This document shows, one piece after another, positions 16,438 through 26,202 of a stretch of DNA of 64,000 bases (position 1 is the stretch's first letter; every line of letters begins with the position of its first letter). A model generated the notes under the pieces. That model made no database searches, was not told where the DNA came from, and saw only the letters and a list, made by a program, of their open reading frames with translations. The position numbers and the translations under genes were made by a program. Location: NCBI RefSeq assembly GCF_002078505.1, contig NZ_LUAV01000002.1, positions 207,832-271,831 of the forward strand, given 5' to 3'. The DNA comes from Ensifer aridi. Lineage in GTDB: Bacteria > Pseudomonadota > Alphaproteobacteria > Rhizobiales > Rhizobiaceae.

Positions 16438-16974
16438 ATTCGCAGACCGTTCAAAGCGGACGCCCCAGTCAAGGAAGGACCGCGCGCAAACAAGGAAATC
16501 CGGGTCCCCCGGGTTCAGCTTATCGATGCCGAGGGCCAGAACCTGGGCAGCGTACCGATCGACCAGGCGCTCCGCATGGCGGACGAGGCCGGTCTCGATC
16601 TGGTGGAGATCGCACCGAATTCCGATCCGCCCGTGTGCAAGATTCTCGATCTTGGCAAGCTGAAATACGCGAACCAGAAGAAGGCGGCCGAGGCGCGCAA
16701 GAAACAGAAGATCGTCGAGATCAAGGAAATCAAGATGCGCCCCAACATCGACACCCACGATTACGAGGTGAAGATGAAGGCCATGAATCGCTTCTTCGAG
16801 GAGGGCGACAAGGTCAAGGTGACGCTGAAGTTCCGCGGCCGCGAAATGGCCCACCAGGAACTCGGCATGAAGCTTCTGATGCAGGTGAAGGATGACACCC
16901 AGGCTATTGCCAAGGTGGAAGCCGAGCCGAAGCTCGAAGGTCGCCAGATGATGATGGTGCTTGCGCCGAAGTGA
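16438..16974 (+). CDS. infC: Translation initiation factor IF-3, ATT start codon
   Basis: A 178-residue IF-3 when read from the ATT at 16438, preceded by GAGGAG at good spacing. The N-domain begins [20 protein letters not shown] and contains [12 protein letters not shown]; the linker holds [16 protein letters not shown]; the C-domain ends QMMMVLAPK. The first in-frame ATG (16576) would delete nearly 50 conserved residues, so ATT is the real start. IF-3 discriminates against non-standard start codons, and a rare ATT start lets it repress its own translation, as known in E. coli. A terminator separates it from rpmI. Confidence 0.96.
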   Translation: MRRPFKADAPVKEGPRANKEIRVPRVQLIDAEGQNLGSVPIDQALRMADEAGLDLVEIAPNSDPPVCKILDLGKLKYANQKKAAEARKKQKIVEIKEIKMRPNIDTHDYEVKMKAMNRFFEEGDKVKVTLKFRGREMAHQELGMKLLMQVKDDTQAIAKVEAEPKLEGRQMMMVLAPK

Positions 16975-17004
16975 TCGGTGCATGACCCCGACAAGAGGCT
17001 TGAT

Positions 17005-17047
17005 GAAGAGCCGCCCCGGAGGAGCTTGTGGGGCGGCTCTTCCTTTT
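17005..17047 (+). terminator. Rho-independent terminator between infC and rpmI
   Basis: Perfect 13-base stem GAAGAGCCGCCCC (17005-17017) / GGGGCGGCTCTTC (17030-17042) followed by CTTTT. It implies that rpmI-rplT can be transcribed separately from infC. Confidence 0.9.
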
Positions 17048-17093
17048 GGGTCACGACGCCCCTTCCGGCACGCAGCGTTCTTTCTTTGCCGGG

Positions 17094-17122
17094 TTGCCTT
17101 TTTTGGGGTGCGCGGTTATAAG
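17094..17122 (+). promoter_or_regulatory. Candidate sigma-70 promoter for rpmI-rplT
   Basis: TTGCCT at 17094-17099 and TATAAG at 17117-17122 with a 17-base spacer, located after the infC terminator and about 100 bases before rpmI. The -35 matches only in part, so this is a candidate. Confidence 0.4.
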
Positions 17123-17225
17123 CCCCCGTCCGAACGGTCCGGCAGGGCATGCCGTGGCCGTTCTTAACGCTGGAAACCAGGCCTCGTCAGCCGGTTTCGC
17201 ATATCAAGAACAATGGAGTAGCAAA

Positions 17226-17429
17226 ATGCCCAAGATGAAGACGAAATCGTCTGCCAAGAAGCGGTTCAAAGTCACCGCGACCGGCAAGGTTCGAGCTGCT
17301 GCTGCTGGCAAGCGCCACGGCATGATCAAGCGGTCCAACAAGTTCATTCGCGACGCTCGCGGAACCATGGTTCTCGCAGAGGCTGATGGCAAGAAGGTCG
17401 TCAAGAACTACCTGCCCAACGGTCTTTAA
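17226..17429 (+). CDS. rpmI: 50S ribosomal protein L35
   Basis: A 67-residue basic protein beginning [15 protein letters not shown] and ending [11 protein letters not shown], the normal L35 length and signature. It is a large-subunit protein. ATG 17226 has a weak GGAG upstream; the longer frame upstream is not conserved-looking. It is followed after 36 bases by rplT, the usual rpmI-rplT pair. Confidence 0.98.
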   Translation: MPKMKTKSSAKKRFKVTATGKVRAAAAGKRHGMIKRSNKFIRDARGTMVLAEADGKKVVKNYLPNGL

Positions 17430-17465
17430 GACGTCTGGCGATTTGGATTTTAAGGAGATCATGAC

Positions 17466-17870
17466 ATGGCACGTGTAAAACGCGGCGTAACCGCCCACGC
17501 CAAGCACAAGAAGACGCTCAAGGCCGCCAAGGGTTTCTACGGCCGCCGCAAGAACACCATTCGCGCCGCCAAGGCAGCGGTGGACCGTTCCAAGCAGTAC
17601 GCCTACCGCGACCGCAAGGTTAACAAGCGCAATTTCCGCGCGCTCTGGATCCAGCGCATCAACGCTGCGGTCCGCGAGCACGGCCTCACCTACGGCCGCT
17701 TCATCGACGGTCTGAACAAGGCCGGCATCGAGATCGACCGCAAGGTTCTGTCCGACATGGCGATCCATGAGACGGCTGCATTCACGGCGCTCGTCGAAGC
17801 CGCCAAGAAGGCGCTTGCCTACCTCAAGGAAGCCGGCACGGCAAACGAGTTTGAAAGCGCTGTCCGTTAA
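17466..17870 (+). CDS. rplT: 50S ribosomal protein L20
   Basis: A 134-residue basic protein with the L20 opening [16 protein letters not shown], the long basic helix [13 protein letters not shown] and the globular part [21 protein letters not shown]20 is essential for 50S assembly and, in other bacteria, represses its own operon. AAGGAG precedes the start. A strong terminator follows. Confidence 0.98.
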   Translation: MARVKRGVTAHAKHKKTLKAAKGFYGRRKNTIRAAKAAVDRSKQYAYRDRKVNKRNFRALWIQRINAAVREHGLTYGRFIDGLNKAGIEIDRKVLSDMAIHETAAFTALVEAAKKALAYLKEAGTANEFESAVR

Positions 17871-17908
17871 GCCAGCGTTTTCCCAAGACCGTTTCTGAAA
17901 TTGTTGGG

Positions 17909-17944
17909 AAACCCGCGCTGGCAGGGCTGGCGCGGGTTTTTCTT
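17909..17944 (+). terminator. Rho-independent terminator after rplT
   Basis: Stem AAACCCGCGC (17909-17918) / GCGCGGGTTT (17930-17939) followed by TTTTC. It separates rpmI-rplT from pheST. Confidence 0.9.
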
Positions 17945-18060
17945 TTCGGCTTGCCGCCGGGATCGCAGCCACGGAACGCCTCGGCTCACGTTGGACGCGA
18001 TCACATTGCTGAAGAATTGAACCGATATACCGAACCATTCCCGCATCGAGGCAGGACAGA

Positions 18061-19143
18061 ATGAGCGAACTGGAAACGTTGGAACGGATTTTGCTGGCGG
18101 ACATCGATGCCGCCGCCGATGAGGCGGCGATCGAGGCGGTGCGTGTCGGTGCGCTCGGCAAGAAGGGCTCGATCTCGGAGCTTTTGAAGACGCTCGGCAC
18201 GATGACGCCGGAGGAGCGCCAGACCCGCGGCGCTCGCATCAATGCGCTGAAGAACACGGTTACCGAAGCGATCTCCGCCCGGAAGCTCGCCTTGAAGGAT
18301 GCGGCGATCGCCGAACGGCTGGCGCACGAGACGGTGGATATCAGTCTGCCCGTGCGCTCCTCGCCGGCCGAACGCGGCCGCATTCATCCAATCAGCCAGA
18401 TCGTCGACGAGATTACCGCGATCTTCGGCGACATGGGCTTCGCGATCGCCGAGGGGCCGGACATCGAGACGGACTACTACAACTTCACGGCGCTGAACTT
18501 CCCGGAAGGGCACCCGGCCCGCGAGATGCATGATACCTTCTTCTTCCAGCCGGACGAGAAGGGCGAACGCAAGGTGCTGCGCACGCACACCTCGCCGGTG
18601 CAGATACGCACGATGGAGGCGCAAGAGCCGCCAATCCGCATCATCATTCCCGGCAAGACCTATCGCCAGGATTCCGACGCGACCCATTCGCCGATGTTCC
18701 ACCAGGTCGAGGGCCTGGTCATCGACCGCACGGCGAACGTCGCCAACATGCGCTGGGTGCTGGAAGAATTCTGCAAGGCCTTCTTCGAGGTGGATCAGGT
18801 GACGATGCGCTTTCGCCCGTCCTTCTTCCCCTTCACCGAGCCCTCCTTCGAGGTCGATATCCAGTGCGACCGGTCCGGCCCGATCGTCAAGTTCGGCGAA
18901 GGCAAGGATTGGATGGAGATCCTCGGCTGCGGCATGGTGCATCCGAACGTGCTGCGCGCCGGCGGTCTCGATCCCGACGAGTACCAGGGCTTCGCCTGGG
19001 GCATGGGCCTTGATCGGATCGCGATGTTGAAATACGGCATGCCGGACCTGCGCGACTTCTTCAACGCTGATGTCCGCTGGATGACCCATTACGGCTTCCG
19101 CCCGCTCGACATGGCGACGCTCTTCGGCGGCCTCTCGGCGTGA
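18061..19143 (+). CDS. pheS: Phenylalanyl-tRNA synthetase alpha subunit
   Basis: A 360-residue class II synthetase subunit. The N-terminal coiled coil (about 1-100) is followed by the catalytic core: motif 2 region [19 protein letters not shown], the Phe-binding segments [11 protein letters not shown] and [13 protein letters not shown], and motif 3 [14 protein letters not shown]. It charges tRNA-Phe as an alpha2beta2 enzyme with PheT, encoded 34 bases downstream. No tRNA-mediated leader peptide or attenuator was recognised in the 190-base spacer upstream. Confidence 0.98.
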   Translation: MSELETLERILLADIDAAADEAAIEAVRVGALGKKGSISELLKTLGTMTPEERQTRGARINALKNTVTEAISARKLALKDAAIAERLAHETVDISLPVRSSPAERGRIHPISQIVDEITAIFGDMGFAIAEGPDIETDYYNFTALNFPEGHPAREMHDTFFFQPDEKGERKVLRTHTSPVQIRTMEAQEPPIRIIIPGKTYRQDSDATHSPMFHQVEGLVIDRTANVANMRWVLEEFCKAFFEVDQVTMRFRPSFFPFTEPSFEVDIQCDRSGPIVKFGEGKDWMEILGCGMVHPNVLRAGGLDPDEYQGFAWGMGLDRIAMLKYGMPDLRDFFNADVRWMTHYGFRPLDMATLFGGLSA

Positions 19144-19177
19144 TCTTCGTTGAGATTTTTAAGACACAGGTGAAATC

Positions 19178-21604
19178 ATGAAGTTCACGCTTTCCTGGCT
19201 GAAGGACCATCTGGAATCCGACGCCTCGCTCGAGGAAATCTGCGCGCGCCTGACGATGATCGGGCTGGAGGTCGAGGACGTCGACGACAAGGCCGCCTTC
19301 AAGCCCTTCGTCATCGCCAAGGTCATTTCCGCCGAACAGCACCCGAACGCCGACAAGCTGAAGGTGCTGATGGTTGATACCGGCTCGGGCGCTCCGGTGC
19401 AGGTCGTCTGCGGCGCGCCGAATGCGCGCAAGGGCCTCGTCGGTGCCTTTGCTGCGCCCGGGACTCATATACCCGGCATCGACGTGACGCTCTCGGTCGG
19501 TACGATTCGCGGCGTCGAAAGCCGCGGCATGATGTGCTCCGAGAAGGAGCTGGAGATTTCCGACGACCACACCGGCATCATCGACTTGCCCGAGGACGCT
19601 CCGGTCGGGACGAGCTACGCGGCTTATGCGGGCCTCGACGATCCGGTCATCGAAATCAATCTGACGCCGAACCGGCCGGATTGCACCAGCATCCACGGCA
19701 TTGCCCGTGACCTCGCCGCTTCCGGCCTCGGCACCTTGAGGACGCGGCCGGCGCCGTCCTTCCCGGTCGGGGGCGAAACGCCGGTCAAGGTCCGCCTGGA
19801 ACTCGGCGAGGACAGGCATCTCTGCCCCGGCTTCGCGCTCCGCCTCGTGCGCGGCGTCAGGAACGGCCCGAGCCCGGCCTGGATGCGCCGGCGGCTGACC
19901 GCGATCGGGCTCAGGCCCATCAATGCGCTCGTCGATATCACCAACTATCTGACCTTCGACCAGGGCCGCCCGCTGCACGTCTTCGACGCGGCGAAGGTCA
20001 CCGGCAACCTGACGGTTCGCCGGGCGAGGGAGGGCGAGAAGGTGCTGGCGCTCGATACGCGCGAATATACGCTCACGCCCGCCAATGTGGTGATCGCCGA
20101 CGAGGACGGCATCGAATCGATCGGCGGCATCATGGGCGGCGAGCACTCCGGCTGCGACGAGGCGACCACCGACGTGCTGATCGAATCGGCGCTCTGGGAC
20201 CCCATGAACATCGCCAAGACCGGCCGCACGCTCGGGATCATCACCGATGCGCGCTATCGCTTCGAGCGCGGCGCCGATCCGGAATACATGGTGCCGGGCA
20301 TCGAACGAGCGACCGAGCTGGTGATTGAGCTCTGCGGCGGCACGGCTGCGAAGCTGGACGTCGTCGGCTATGAGGGCCACACGCCGAAGATCGTCGACTT
20401 CCCGGTCTCGGAGGTGAAGCGCCTGACCGGCCTCGAGGTCTCGTCCGAGGAGAGCGCCTCGATCCTCAAGAAGCTCGGCTTCGGCGTCGAGGGCTCCGGC
20501 GAGCGCCTGAAGGTGACCGTGCCCTCCTGGCGGCCGGATATCGACGGCAAGGCGGACCTCGTCGAGGAGGTCATGCGCATCCATGGCGTCGACAACATCC
20601 ACGCTCAGCCGCTTCCGAGCCACAATGCCGTCAACGGCAAGATCCTGACGACGCTGCAGATCCGCACCCGCCAGGCCAAGCGCGCGCTCGCAAGCCGCGG
20701 CATGCTGGAAGCCGTCACCTGGTCCTTCATCTCGGAGGAACAGGCGAAGCTCTTCGGCGGTGGCCGGCCGGCGCTGAAGCTCGCCAATCCGATTGCCGCC
20801 GACATGTCCGACATGCGACCCTCGCTGCTGCCCGGACTTCTCACCGCCGCCCAGCGCAATGCCGACAAGGGCTATGGCGATGTGGCGATCTTCGAGGTCT
20901 CCGGCACCTATGAGGGCGACACGCCCGAGGCGCAGCGGCGCGTCGCCGGGGGCGTGCGCCGTGGCACCGCCTCGCTCAACGGTGCCGGCCGCCTCTGGTC
21001 GAACGCCGCCAAGGGCGGCGGCAAGCCGGTCGACGTCTTCGATGCCAAGGCCGACGCCATCGCGGTGCTTGAGGCCTGCGGCGTGCCGATGGCCAATGTC
21101 CAGTTCGAAGCCGGCGGTCCGACCTGGTATCATCCCGGCCGCTCCGGGACGATCAAGCTCGGCCCGAAGATCGTGCTCGGCACCTTCGGCGAGTTCCACC
21201 CGAAGACGCTGGATGCCCTCGATGTCTCAGGCCCGCTTTGCGGCTTCGAGATCTATATCGACGCCATGCCGGAGCCGAAGAAGAAAGTGACGCGCACCAA
21301 GCCGGCGCTGGAGCTTTCGCCCTTCCAGGCGGTCAAGCGCGACTTCGCCTTCATCGTCGACAGGACGGTGGAAGCGGCCTCGATCGTCCGGGCCGCGTCC
21401 GGCGCCGACCGAAAACTGGTGACGGCTGTGAACGTCTTCGACGTCTTCGAGGGCGCGTCCCTCGGCGAGGGCAAGAAGTCGGTCGCGATCGAGGTGACGA
21501 TCCAGCCGGTCGAGCGCACGCTGACCGACGAGGATTTCGAGGCATTGACCTCGCGCATCGTCTCGAATGTGGCGAAAAGCACCGGCGGCGTATTGCGCGC
21601 CTGA
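19178..21604 (+). CDS. pheT: Phenylalanyl-tRNA synthetase beta subunit
   Basis: An 808-residue protein of normal length. The N-terminal EMAP/OB tRNA-binding domain ([20 protein letters not shown]) is at about 45-150, the B3/B4 editing domain with [19 protein letters not shown] follows near 155, B5 is around 400-480, and the C-terminal FDX-ACB anticodon domain ends near 808 ([16 protein letters not shown] at about 709). It edits Tyr-tRNA-Phe and binds the anticodon. Same transcript as pheS. The last codon region runs into a repeat-rich spacer. Confidence 0.98.
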   Translation: MKFTLSWLKDHLESDASLEEICARLTMIGLEVEDVDDKAAFKPFVIAKVISAEQHPNADKLKVLMVDTGSGAPVQVVCGAPNARKGLVGAFAAPGTHIPGIDVTLSVGTIRGVESRGMMCSEKELEISDDHTGIIDLPEDAPVGTSYAAYAGLDDPVIEINLTPNRPDCTSIHGIARDLAASGLGTLRTRPAPSFPVGGETPVKVRLELGEDRHLCPGFALRLVRGVRNGPSPAWMRRRLTAIGLRPINALVDITNYLTFDQGRPLHVFDAAKVTGNLTVRRAREGEKVLALDTREYTLTPANVVIADEDGIESIGGIMGGEHSGCDEATTDVLIESALWDPMNIAKTGRTLGIITDARYRFERGADPEYMVPGIERATELVIELCGGTAAKLDVVGYEGHTPKIVDFPVSEVKRLTGLEVSSEESASILKKLGFGVEGSGERLKVTVPSWRPDIDGKADLVEEVMRIHGVDNIHAQPLPSHNAVNGKILTTLQIRTRQAKRALASRGMLEAVTWSFISEEQAKLFGGGRPALKLANPIAADMSDMRPSLLPGLLTAAQRNADKGYGDVAIFEVSGTYEGDTPEAQRRVAGGVRRGTASLNGAGRLWSNAAKGGGKPVDVFDAKADAIAVLEACGVPMANVQFEAGGPTWYHPGRSGTIKLGPKIVLGTFGEFHPKTLDALDVSGPLCGFEIYIDAMPEPKKKVTRTKPALELSPFQAVKRDFAFIVDRTVEAASIVRAASGADRKLVTAVNVFDVFEGASLGEGKKSVAIEVTIQPVERTLTDEDFEALTSRIVSNVAKSTGGVLRA

Positions 21605-21659
21605 CAATGGCTAAGGCCGCCGCGGTTCTGCACCGCGTCCGCGCCTCATCCGGCCTACC

Positions 21660-21758
21660 GGCCACCTTTCTCCCCGCAAGCGGGGCGAAGGGGACTCGCG
21701 GCGGCCTCTCAAGTCCCCTCTCCCCGCGCGCGGGAGAGGGTTAGCGTGAGGGGCAAAA
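21660..21758. repeat. Rhizobial palindromic repeat in the pheT-VOC spacer
   Basis: Two hairpins: CCCCGC-AA-GCGGGG (21672-21685) and CCTCTCCC (21717-21724) / GGGAGAGG (21732-21739), ending in TTAGCGTGAGGGGC. The block resembles a high-copy repeat family of rhizobia and other proteobacteria that has GGGAGAGGGTTAG-GTGAGGGGC at one edge. Standing between convergent genes it may also act as a terminator. Confidence 0.7.
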
Positions 21759-21775
21759 AGTCCGGGCTTTCGCCG

Positions 21776-22216
21776 CTACGGCGACTTCAGCACTGGCTGC
21801 ATCAGCTCGATCCTATTGCCGAACGGATCACTGACATAACGGCGCGCCAATCCCGCAAGCGGCTCGTCCTCAATCACTTCAAATCCAGCCGCCTGCAGCC
21901 GTGCGACCAGCACAAAAAGATCGTCCACGATGAAGGCCGGATGTGCCTTGCGAGCGGGTGAGAAGTCCTTCGCAACACCGAGATGGACCTTGAGACCGGG
22001 GCCCTCGAACCAGCAGCCGCCGCGCGCGGCAAGGTTAGCCGGCTTAGGGGCTTCCGGGATGCCGAGAAGATCGGCATAGAATCGGCGCGCCTCGGTCTCG
22101 CCGCCCCGCGGCATCGCCAGTTGCACATGGTCGAGCGCGATGATCCTGCCGGAAGCCTTCTGCGGCGCGACACTGTCGTTCCGTGTCTTTGAGGGACCAG
22201 AGGATTCCCTATGCAT
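21776..22216 (-). CDS. VOC (glyoxalase/bleomycin-resistance) family protein
   Basis: A 146-residue protein with the paired beta-alpha-beta-beta-beta units of the vicinal oxygen chelate fold: IALDHVQLAMPRGGETEARRF, then AFIVDDLFVLVARLQAAG and the terminal signature YVSDPFGNRIELMQP with the metal-ligand glutamate. Function ranges from dioxygenases to lyases in this family; no substrate can be assigned. Its ATG lies eight bases inside the end of the upstream SnoaL-like gene, so translation is probably coupled. Confidence 0.85.
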   Translation of the reverse strand: MHRESSGPSKTRNDSVAPQKASGRIIALDHVQLAMPRGGETEARRFYADLLGIPEAPKPANLAARGGCWFEGPGLKVHLGVAKDFSPARKAHPAFIVDDLFVLVARLQAAGFEVIEDEPLAGLARRYVSDPFGNRIELMQPVLKSP

Positions 22217-22568
22217 GCCGATGCCAGACCTTGTTGATGATCAACCAGCGTCCGTCGACCTTCAAGAGCGACAGATAGTCCGTGTAGCGTGCGCCGGCGA
22301 ATTCATCGATCACCTTCACGCTCGCCGCGTCGTCGGTGATGTGGATCGTCTCGATCTCCATCAGCGGCTGCGTCCCGGGCGGCGCCGATCCTTCCCTCAC
22401 GACGGCGGCGATGAAGGCGTCGCGTGTCAACCACTCTATCGCACCCTCGGTATTGCCGACGATCGATGCGTTGGGGTGGAAGGCCTTGCGTAACGCCCCT
22501 TCGTTGGCAAAGGCCATGCCGTCGACATAGAGATGGACAACCGCGCTGATCGCCTGCTCTTCGGACAT
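22209..22568 (-). CDS. NTF2/SnoaL-like (putative lumazine-binding type) protein
   Basis: A 119-residue protein with the cone-shaped NTF2-like pattern: VVHLYVDGMAFANEGALRKAFHP, IEWLTRDAFIAAVV, IETIHITDDAASVKVIDEFAG and the closing DYLSLLKVDGRWLIINKVWH (shortened here). Such proteins act as isomerases, hydrolases or ligand binders. ATG 22568 has GGAGGAT upstream. It overlaps the following VOC gene; a two-gene operon is likely. Confidence 0.85.
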   Translation of the reverse strand: MSEEQAISAVVHLYVDGMAFANEGALRKAFHPNASIVGNTEGAIEWLTRDAFIAAVVREGSAPPGTQPLMEIETIHITDDAASVKVIDEFAGARYTDYLSLLKVDGRWLIINKVWHRHA

Positions 22569-22818
22569 TCGTGATCCTCCGTTTCTATCGACTGGGATGC
22601 GGGCGTGCTTTTGCCGCTCCGATGCCGCTCCGGCGGTGATCGCGGCGCACGCGATCATAGGTAGGGCATCGCATCAGAATTGCGATGCCGACGCCTAATC
22701 GCATGGAGGGATCTTGCCGACGGATCGGTCCCCGTCCGCATCCCGTTGAAATCTATGGGAAACAGATCACGGCGACTTCGGGTCGATTCGATCCGACCAC
22801 CACCGTGATCGAAGGCTG

Positions 22819-22845
22819 ATGGCGGCCGGCAGAGCCGGCCGCCAT
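22819..22845. terminator. Perfect stem-loop downstream of the DUF892 gene
   Basis: Twelve-base arms ATGGCGGCCGGC (22819-22830) / GCCGGCCGCCAT (22834-22845) with loop AGA. No T tract follows on the minus strand, so it may be a processing or weak termination structure. The rest of the 284-base spacer up to the SnoaL-like gene shows no gene. Confidence 0.55.
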
Positions 22846-22852
22846 GGGGGGA

Positions 22853-23344
22853 TCATGCGGCTTTCTTGTTCGCTTGCGCCATCGCAAGTTTCGTCAGATC
22901 CTCGTCGGTGATGATTTCTTCCTTCAGCGTCGCGTCGAGAAGCGATACTGCATCCTTCAGCCCAATGGTCTTGGCCCAGGTCTTCAGAGTGCCGTAGCGC
23001 GATATTTCATAGTGCTCGACCGCCTGCGCTGCGGAGATGAGACCAGCGTCCAAGGCCGGCGTGCCCTTGAACTCGTCCATGATATCTTCGCTCTCGGCGA
23101 TGATCCCTTCGATCGCCTCGCAGGTCTTGCCTTGCGCGCGCTTGCCGATCATGTCGAACACCTGCTGCAGCCGCTCGACATGGGTTTCCGTTTGCTCCCG
23201 ATGCTTCTCGAAGGCGGCCTTGAGCTCCGGAGCCTGGGCGCCACGCGCCATCTTCGGCAAAGCTTTCAGGATTTTCCGCTCGGCGTAGTAGATGTCCCTG
23301 AGCGTCTCGTAGAACAGGTCGTCTAACGTTCTTTCCTTGGCCAT
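22853..23344 (-). CDS. Ferritin-like DUF892 protein (YciE/YciF type)
   Basis: A 163-residue helical protein. MAKERTLDDLFYETLRDIYYAE opens the first helix with metal-ligand-type glutamates, and AAFEKHREQTETHVERLQQVF and ISAAQAVEHYEISRYGTLKTW carry the remaining ligands (shown in parts). DUF892 proteins form ferritin-like four-helix di-metal dimers and are induced by osmotic and general stress in enterics. ATG 23344 has AGGAAGGAAA upstream. It is divergent from an SDR gene. Confidence 0.9.
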   Translation of the reverse strand: MAKERTLDDLFYETLRDIYYAERKILKALPKMARGAQAPELKAAFEKHREQTETHVERLQQVFDMIGKRAQGKTCEAIEGIIAESEDIMDEFKGTPALDAGLISAAQAVEHYEISRYGTLKTWAKTIGLKDAVSLLDATLKEEIITDEDLTKLAMAQANKKAA

Positions 23345-23564
23345 TGTGGTTTCCTTCCTCGTCTGCTTCGTGTTGCCATCGACCCGCAATCAACATCAGA
23401 CGGAGCCATTTGTTCCTCCCGACTGCAAAAAGCGCAGAGCGCCGATCGCTTTCCGTTGTTCGGTCGTGAAAAGGCCGAAGATTCCGCCGCCGCGGAAAAC
23501 GGGTGGCCGCGATCTGCCGCATCGGCAATGCTCCGGCCATCGACGAAACGACTGGAGTAACATC

Positions 23565-24335
23565 ATGGCGAGACTTGAAGGAAAGATCGCGATCATCACC
23601 GGAGCAAGCTCCGGAATCGGCCGTTCCGCCGCACGGCTCTTCGCGCACGAGGGGGCGAAAGTCGTCCTGACCGCTCGACGCAAGGACGCGCTGGCGGAAC
23701 TTGCTTCCGAAATCGCCGGCGCAGGCGGCGAAGCGGCAATGCTGGCCGGCGACGTGCGCGACGAAGCCTTGCACGAGGCGTTGGTCAACCTGGCGGCCGA
23801 GCGCTTCGGCGGTCTCGACATCGCCTTCAACAATGCCGGATCGCTCGGCGCCATGGGCGAGGTTCGGTCGCTCACCCTCGAAGGCTGGCGGGAGACGCTC
23901 GAAACCAATCTGACCGGCGCCTTCCTCGCGGCAAAACATCAGATTCCGGCTATGGTTGCGCGCGGCGGCGGCTCGCTCGTTTTCACCTCGAGCTTCGTTG
24001 GTCATACGGCTGGATTTCCCGGCACCGCTGCCTATGCAACGAGCAAGGCGGGACTGATTGGGCTGGTGCAGTCGCTCGCCGTCGAACTCGGGGCCTTGCG
24101 CGTTCGCGCGAACGCGCTGCTGCCGGGCGGCACCGACACGCCGTCCAATGTCGCGAATCTGCCGGGCGCCGCGCCGGAAACGCGGGCTTTCGTCGAAGGC
24201 CTGCACGCTCTGAAACGTATGGCGCGGCCGGAGGAAATCGCCGAAGCCGCGCTTTATCTCGCCTCCGACGGTGCTAGTTTCGTCACCGGCGCCGCATTGC
24301 TGGTCGATGGCGGCGTCTCGGTGATGAGGACATGA
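23565..24335 (+). CDS. Short-chain dehydrogenase/reductase
   Basis: A 256-residue classical SDR. Cofactor motif TGASSGIG at about 12-19, NNAG near 89-92, the catalytic Ser in FTSSFVGH and the YxxxK motif YATSK near 155, and the tail GAALLVDGGVSVMRT. The basic residue after strand 2 (TARRKDAL) suggests NADP. The substrate is unknown. ATG 23565 is the conserved SDR start (MARLEGKIAIITG), with GGAG nine bases upstream. The next gene is on the same strand after 34 bases. Confidence 0.9.
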   Translation: MARLEGKIAIITGASSGIGRSAARLFAHEGAKVVLTARRKDALAELASEIAGAGGEAAMLAGDVRDEALHEALVNLAAERFGGLDIAFNNAGSLGAMGEVRSLTLEGWRETLETNLTGAFLAAKHQIPAMVARGGGSLVFTSSFVGHTAGFPGTAAYATSKAGLIGLVQSLAVELGALRVRANALLPGGTDTPSNVANLPGAAPETRAFVEGLHALKRMARPEEIAEAALYLASDGASFVTGAALLVDGGVSVMRT

Positions 24336-24369
24336 TCGCCGAGACGGGGAGGGAACGAAGGGAAAAAGG

Positions 24370-25008
24370 ATGAAGAGACCCGGATCGATGAAATCGCTCG
24401 AGGACCTCGGGCGCGTGCGCCTGTCGAAGAACTTCTTCCTGCGGGATTTCCTGCATTCCGAGATTGCCGATTTCTACCGGATTCCAAACGTTCCGGACGA
24501 TCCGGACCTCGCCATCGAAGCCGGTCGGCGACTCTGCGAGGAGCTCTTGGAGCCGCTGGAGGCGACCTTCGGGCGGCTGCACATCCGCTCCGCCTATCGC
24601 AACTGTGCGGTCAACGCCTTCGGAAACGCCAACAAGCTCAATTGTTCGACCAACGCGGCGACGGCGGCCGATCATATCTGGGACATGCGCGATGCGGACG
24701 GCTGCATGGGGGCCACTGCCTGCATCGTCATCCCCTGGGTTTGGGACCGGGAGCGTGAAGACGGCGGCTGGCAGAGCCTTGCCTGGTGGATCCACGACCA
24801 TCTTCCCTATGCGTCCCTCTGTTTCTTCCCGAAGCTTTGGGCCTTCAACATCCAGTGGCACGAGCGCCCGCGGCGGACGATCATGAGCTACGCCGGGCCG
24901 CGCGGGCTGCTTACGAAACCGGGCATGGCCAATCACGAAGGCAGCCATGCGCATCTTTATCCGGGGTTTCCGCCGCTCGTGAGGGTGGAGGAGGCTCTTC
25001 TTACGTAG
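24370..25008 (+). CDS. Conserved hypothetical protein with peptidase M15-like features
   Basis: A 212-residue soluble protein that I do not recognise firmly. The segment LHIRSAYRNCAVN followed by ATAADHIWDMRD recalls the SxYR...N...H..G.A.D zinc-site layout of M15 D-Ala-D-Ala carboxypeptidase-like enzymes, but the second histidine motif is not clear (candidates in WWIHDHLPYA and NIQWHERP). No signal peptide is seen, which is odd for a wall peptidase. It starts 34 bases after the SDR stop with GAAGGG upstream and overlaps the end of the convergent aldo-keto reductase gene by eight bases. Confidence 0.72.
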   Translation: MKRPGSMKSLEDLGRVRLSKNFFLRDFLHSEIADFYRIPNVPDDPDLAIEAGRRLCEELLEPLEATFGRLHIRSAYRNCAVNAFGNANKLNCSTNAATAADHIWDMRDADGCMGATACIVIPWVWDREREDGGWQSLAWWIHDHLPYASLCFFPKLWAFNIQWHERPRRTIMSYAGPRGLLTKPGMANHEGSHAHLYPGFPPLVRVEEALLT

Positions 25009-25981
25009 AGAAGTTGGAGACGACCTCTTTCTCGTCGCTCACTTCGTTCAACCGCCTGATCGCCTCGCTCGAGAGCTTCAATTCCGCCGATTTCACGAGA
25101 CTCGCCACCTGGTCGAGGTTGGTAGCGCTGGCGATCGGCGCAGTGACGCCCTCGCGGGCGATGATCCAGGTAAGCGCGATCTCTGCCGGTTTCGCGCCGG
25201 TCTCCTCGGCGACTTCGTCGAGCACGCCGAGGATGCGCATGCCGTGCCCGTCGAGATATTTTTCGACCCCGCCACCGCGGGCCGAACCCTCCAGATCCTT
25301 GTGCGAGCGGTATTTGCCGGACAGGAAGCCGCGCGCAAGACTGAAATAGGTGATGACGCCGATCTCCTCGGCGATGCAGAGGTTGCGCAGGGCACCGTCA
25401 TAGGATGCCCGGTCGTAGAGATTGTATTCGGGCTGCAGCACATCATACCGCGGCAGTCCTTTCGCCGCGGCGACATCGAGGGCGTCACGGAGTTGCCGTG
25501 CATCGAAATTCGAGGCACCGATCGCCCGGACTTTGCCTTGCGCAAGAAGCGTCTCGTAAGCGGCGAGCGTCTCCTCGTAAGGAGTGTCGGGGTCCGGCCA
25601 ATGCGAGAGATAGAGGTCGATATAGTCGGTCTGCAGGCGCTTGAGGGAGTTCTCCACCGCTTCAAGAATCCAGCGGCGCGAGAGGCCCTTGCGGTCCGGT
25701 CCGAGCTCCGACCCGACCTTGGTGATGATGACCGCGCTGTCGCGCGGACGCCCGGACTGCTTCATCCACCTGCCGATGATCGTCTCCGATTCGCCGCCTT
25801 TGTTTCCCGGCGCCCAGGAGGAATAGACATCCGCCGTGTCGACGGCATTGAAGCCGGCATCGAAGAAAGCGTCGAGCAGGGCGAAGGATGTTTTCTCGTC
25901 CGCCGTCCAGCCGAAGACATTGCCGCCGAAGACGAGCGGGGCGATCGAAAGACCGGTACGGCCAAGTCTGCGCATTTCCAT
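25001..25981 (-). CDS. Aldo/keto reductase
   Basis: A 326-residue (beta/alpha)8 NADPH-dependent oxidoreductase. The catalytic tetrad residues can be seen in NAVDTADVYSSW (Asp and Tyr near 52-57), VIITKVGSE (Lys) and DLYLSHWPDPDTP (His). The C-terminus contains a cofactor-loop region IASATNLDQVASL. It belongs to the YajO/IolS-like group. ATG 25981 (METMEM region) has GGAG upstream; a 21-residue extension is possible but unlikely. The gene is convergent with the M15-like gene. Confidence 0.9.
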   Translation of the reverse strand: MEMRRLGRTGLSIAPLVFGGNVFGWTADEKTSFALLDAFFDAGFNAVDTADVYSSWAPGNKGGESETIIGRWMKQSGRPRDSAVIITKVGSELGPDRKGLSRRWILEAVENSLKRLQTDYIDLYLSHWPDPDTPYEETLAAYETLLAQGKVRAIGASNFDARQLRDALDVAAAKGLPRYDVLQPEYNLYDRASYDGALRNLCIAEEIGVITYFSLARGFLSGKYRSHKDLEGSARGGGVEKYLDGHGMRILGVLDEVAEETGAKPAEIALTWIIAREGVTAPIASATNLDQVASLVKSAELKLSSEAIRRLNEVSDEKEVVSNFST

Positions 25982-26202
25982 GGTTTCGCTCCACTTGGGT
26001 TGGATGAAAACAAGCTGCGATCGGGAGGATTGCCGCAAGAACATAGGCCAGCTCTACCCGGATGACACCTGCCGGCGCTTTTTTTCTTGGCCGGCTCCGG
26101 CTTGCTAGGCACGTACCTCAGCGATAGTGTCGGCTCGCAAAGCGAGATGCGGGAGAGGAGAGCGGCTGCCGGCCTTCACCCGCTTCAGAAGGAGTCTGCC
26201 CC

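Noticed and set aside
17871..18060. Possible tRNA-Phe-type attenuator before pheST
   Set aside because: No leader peptide with Phe codons and no alternative stem pair beyond the rplT terminator were seen.
19061..21199. A 712-codon open frame antisense to pheT
   Set aside because: Low-complexity, Arg/Ala/Asp-rich translation typical of the mirror frame of a GC-rich gene; pheT is complete and unmistakable on the other strand.
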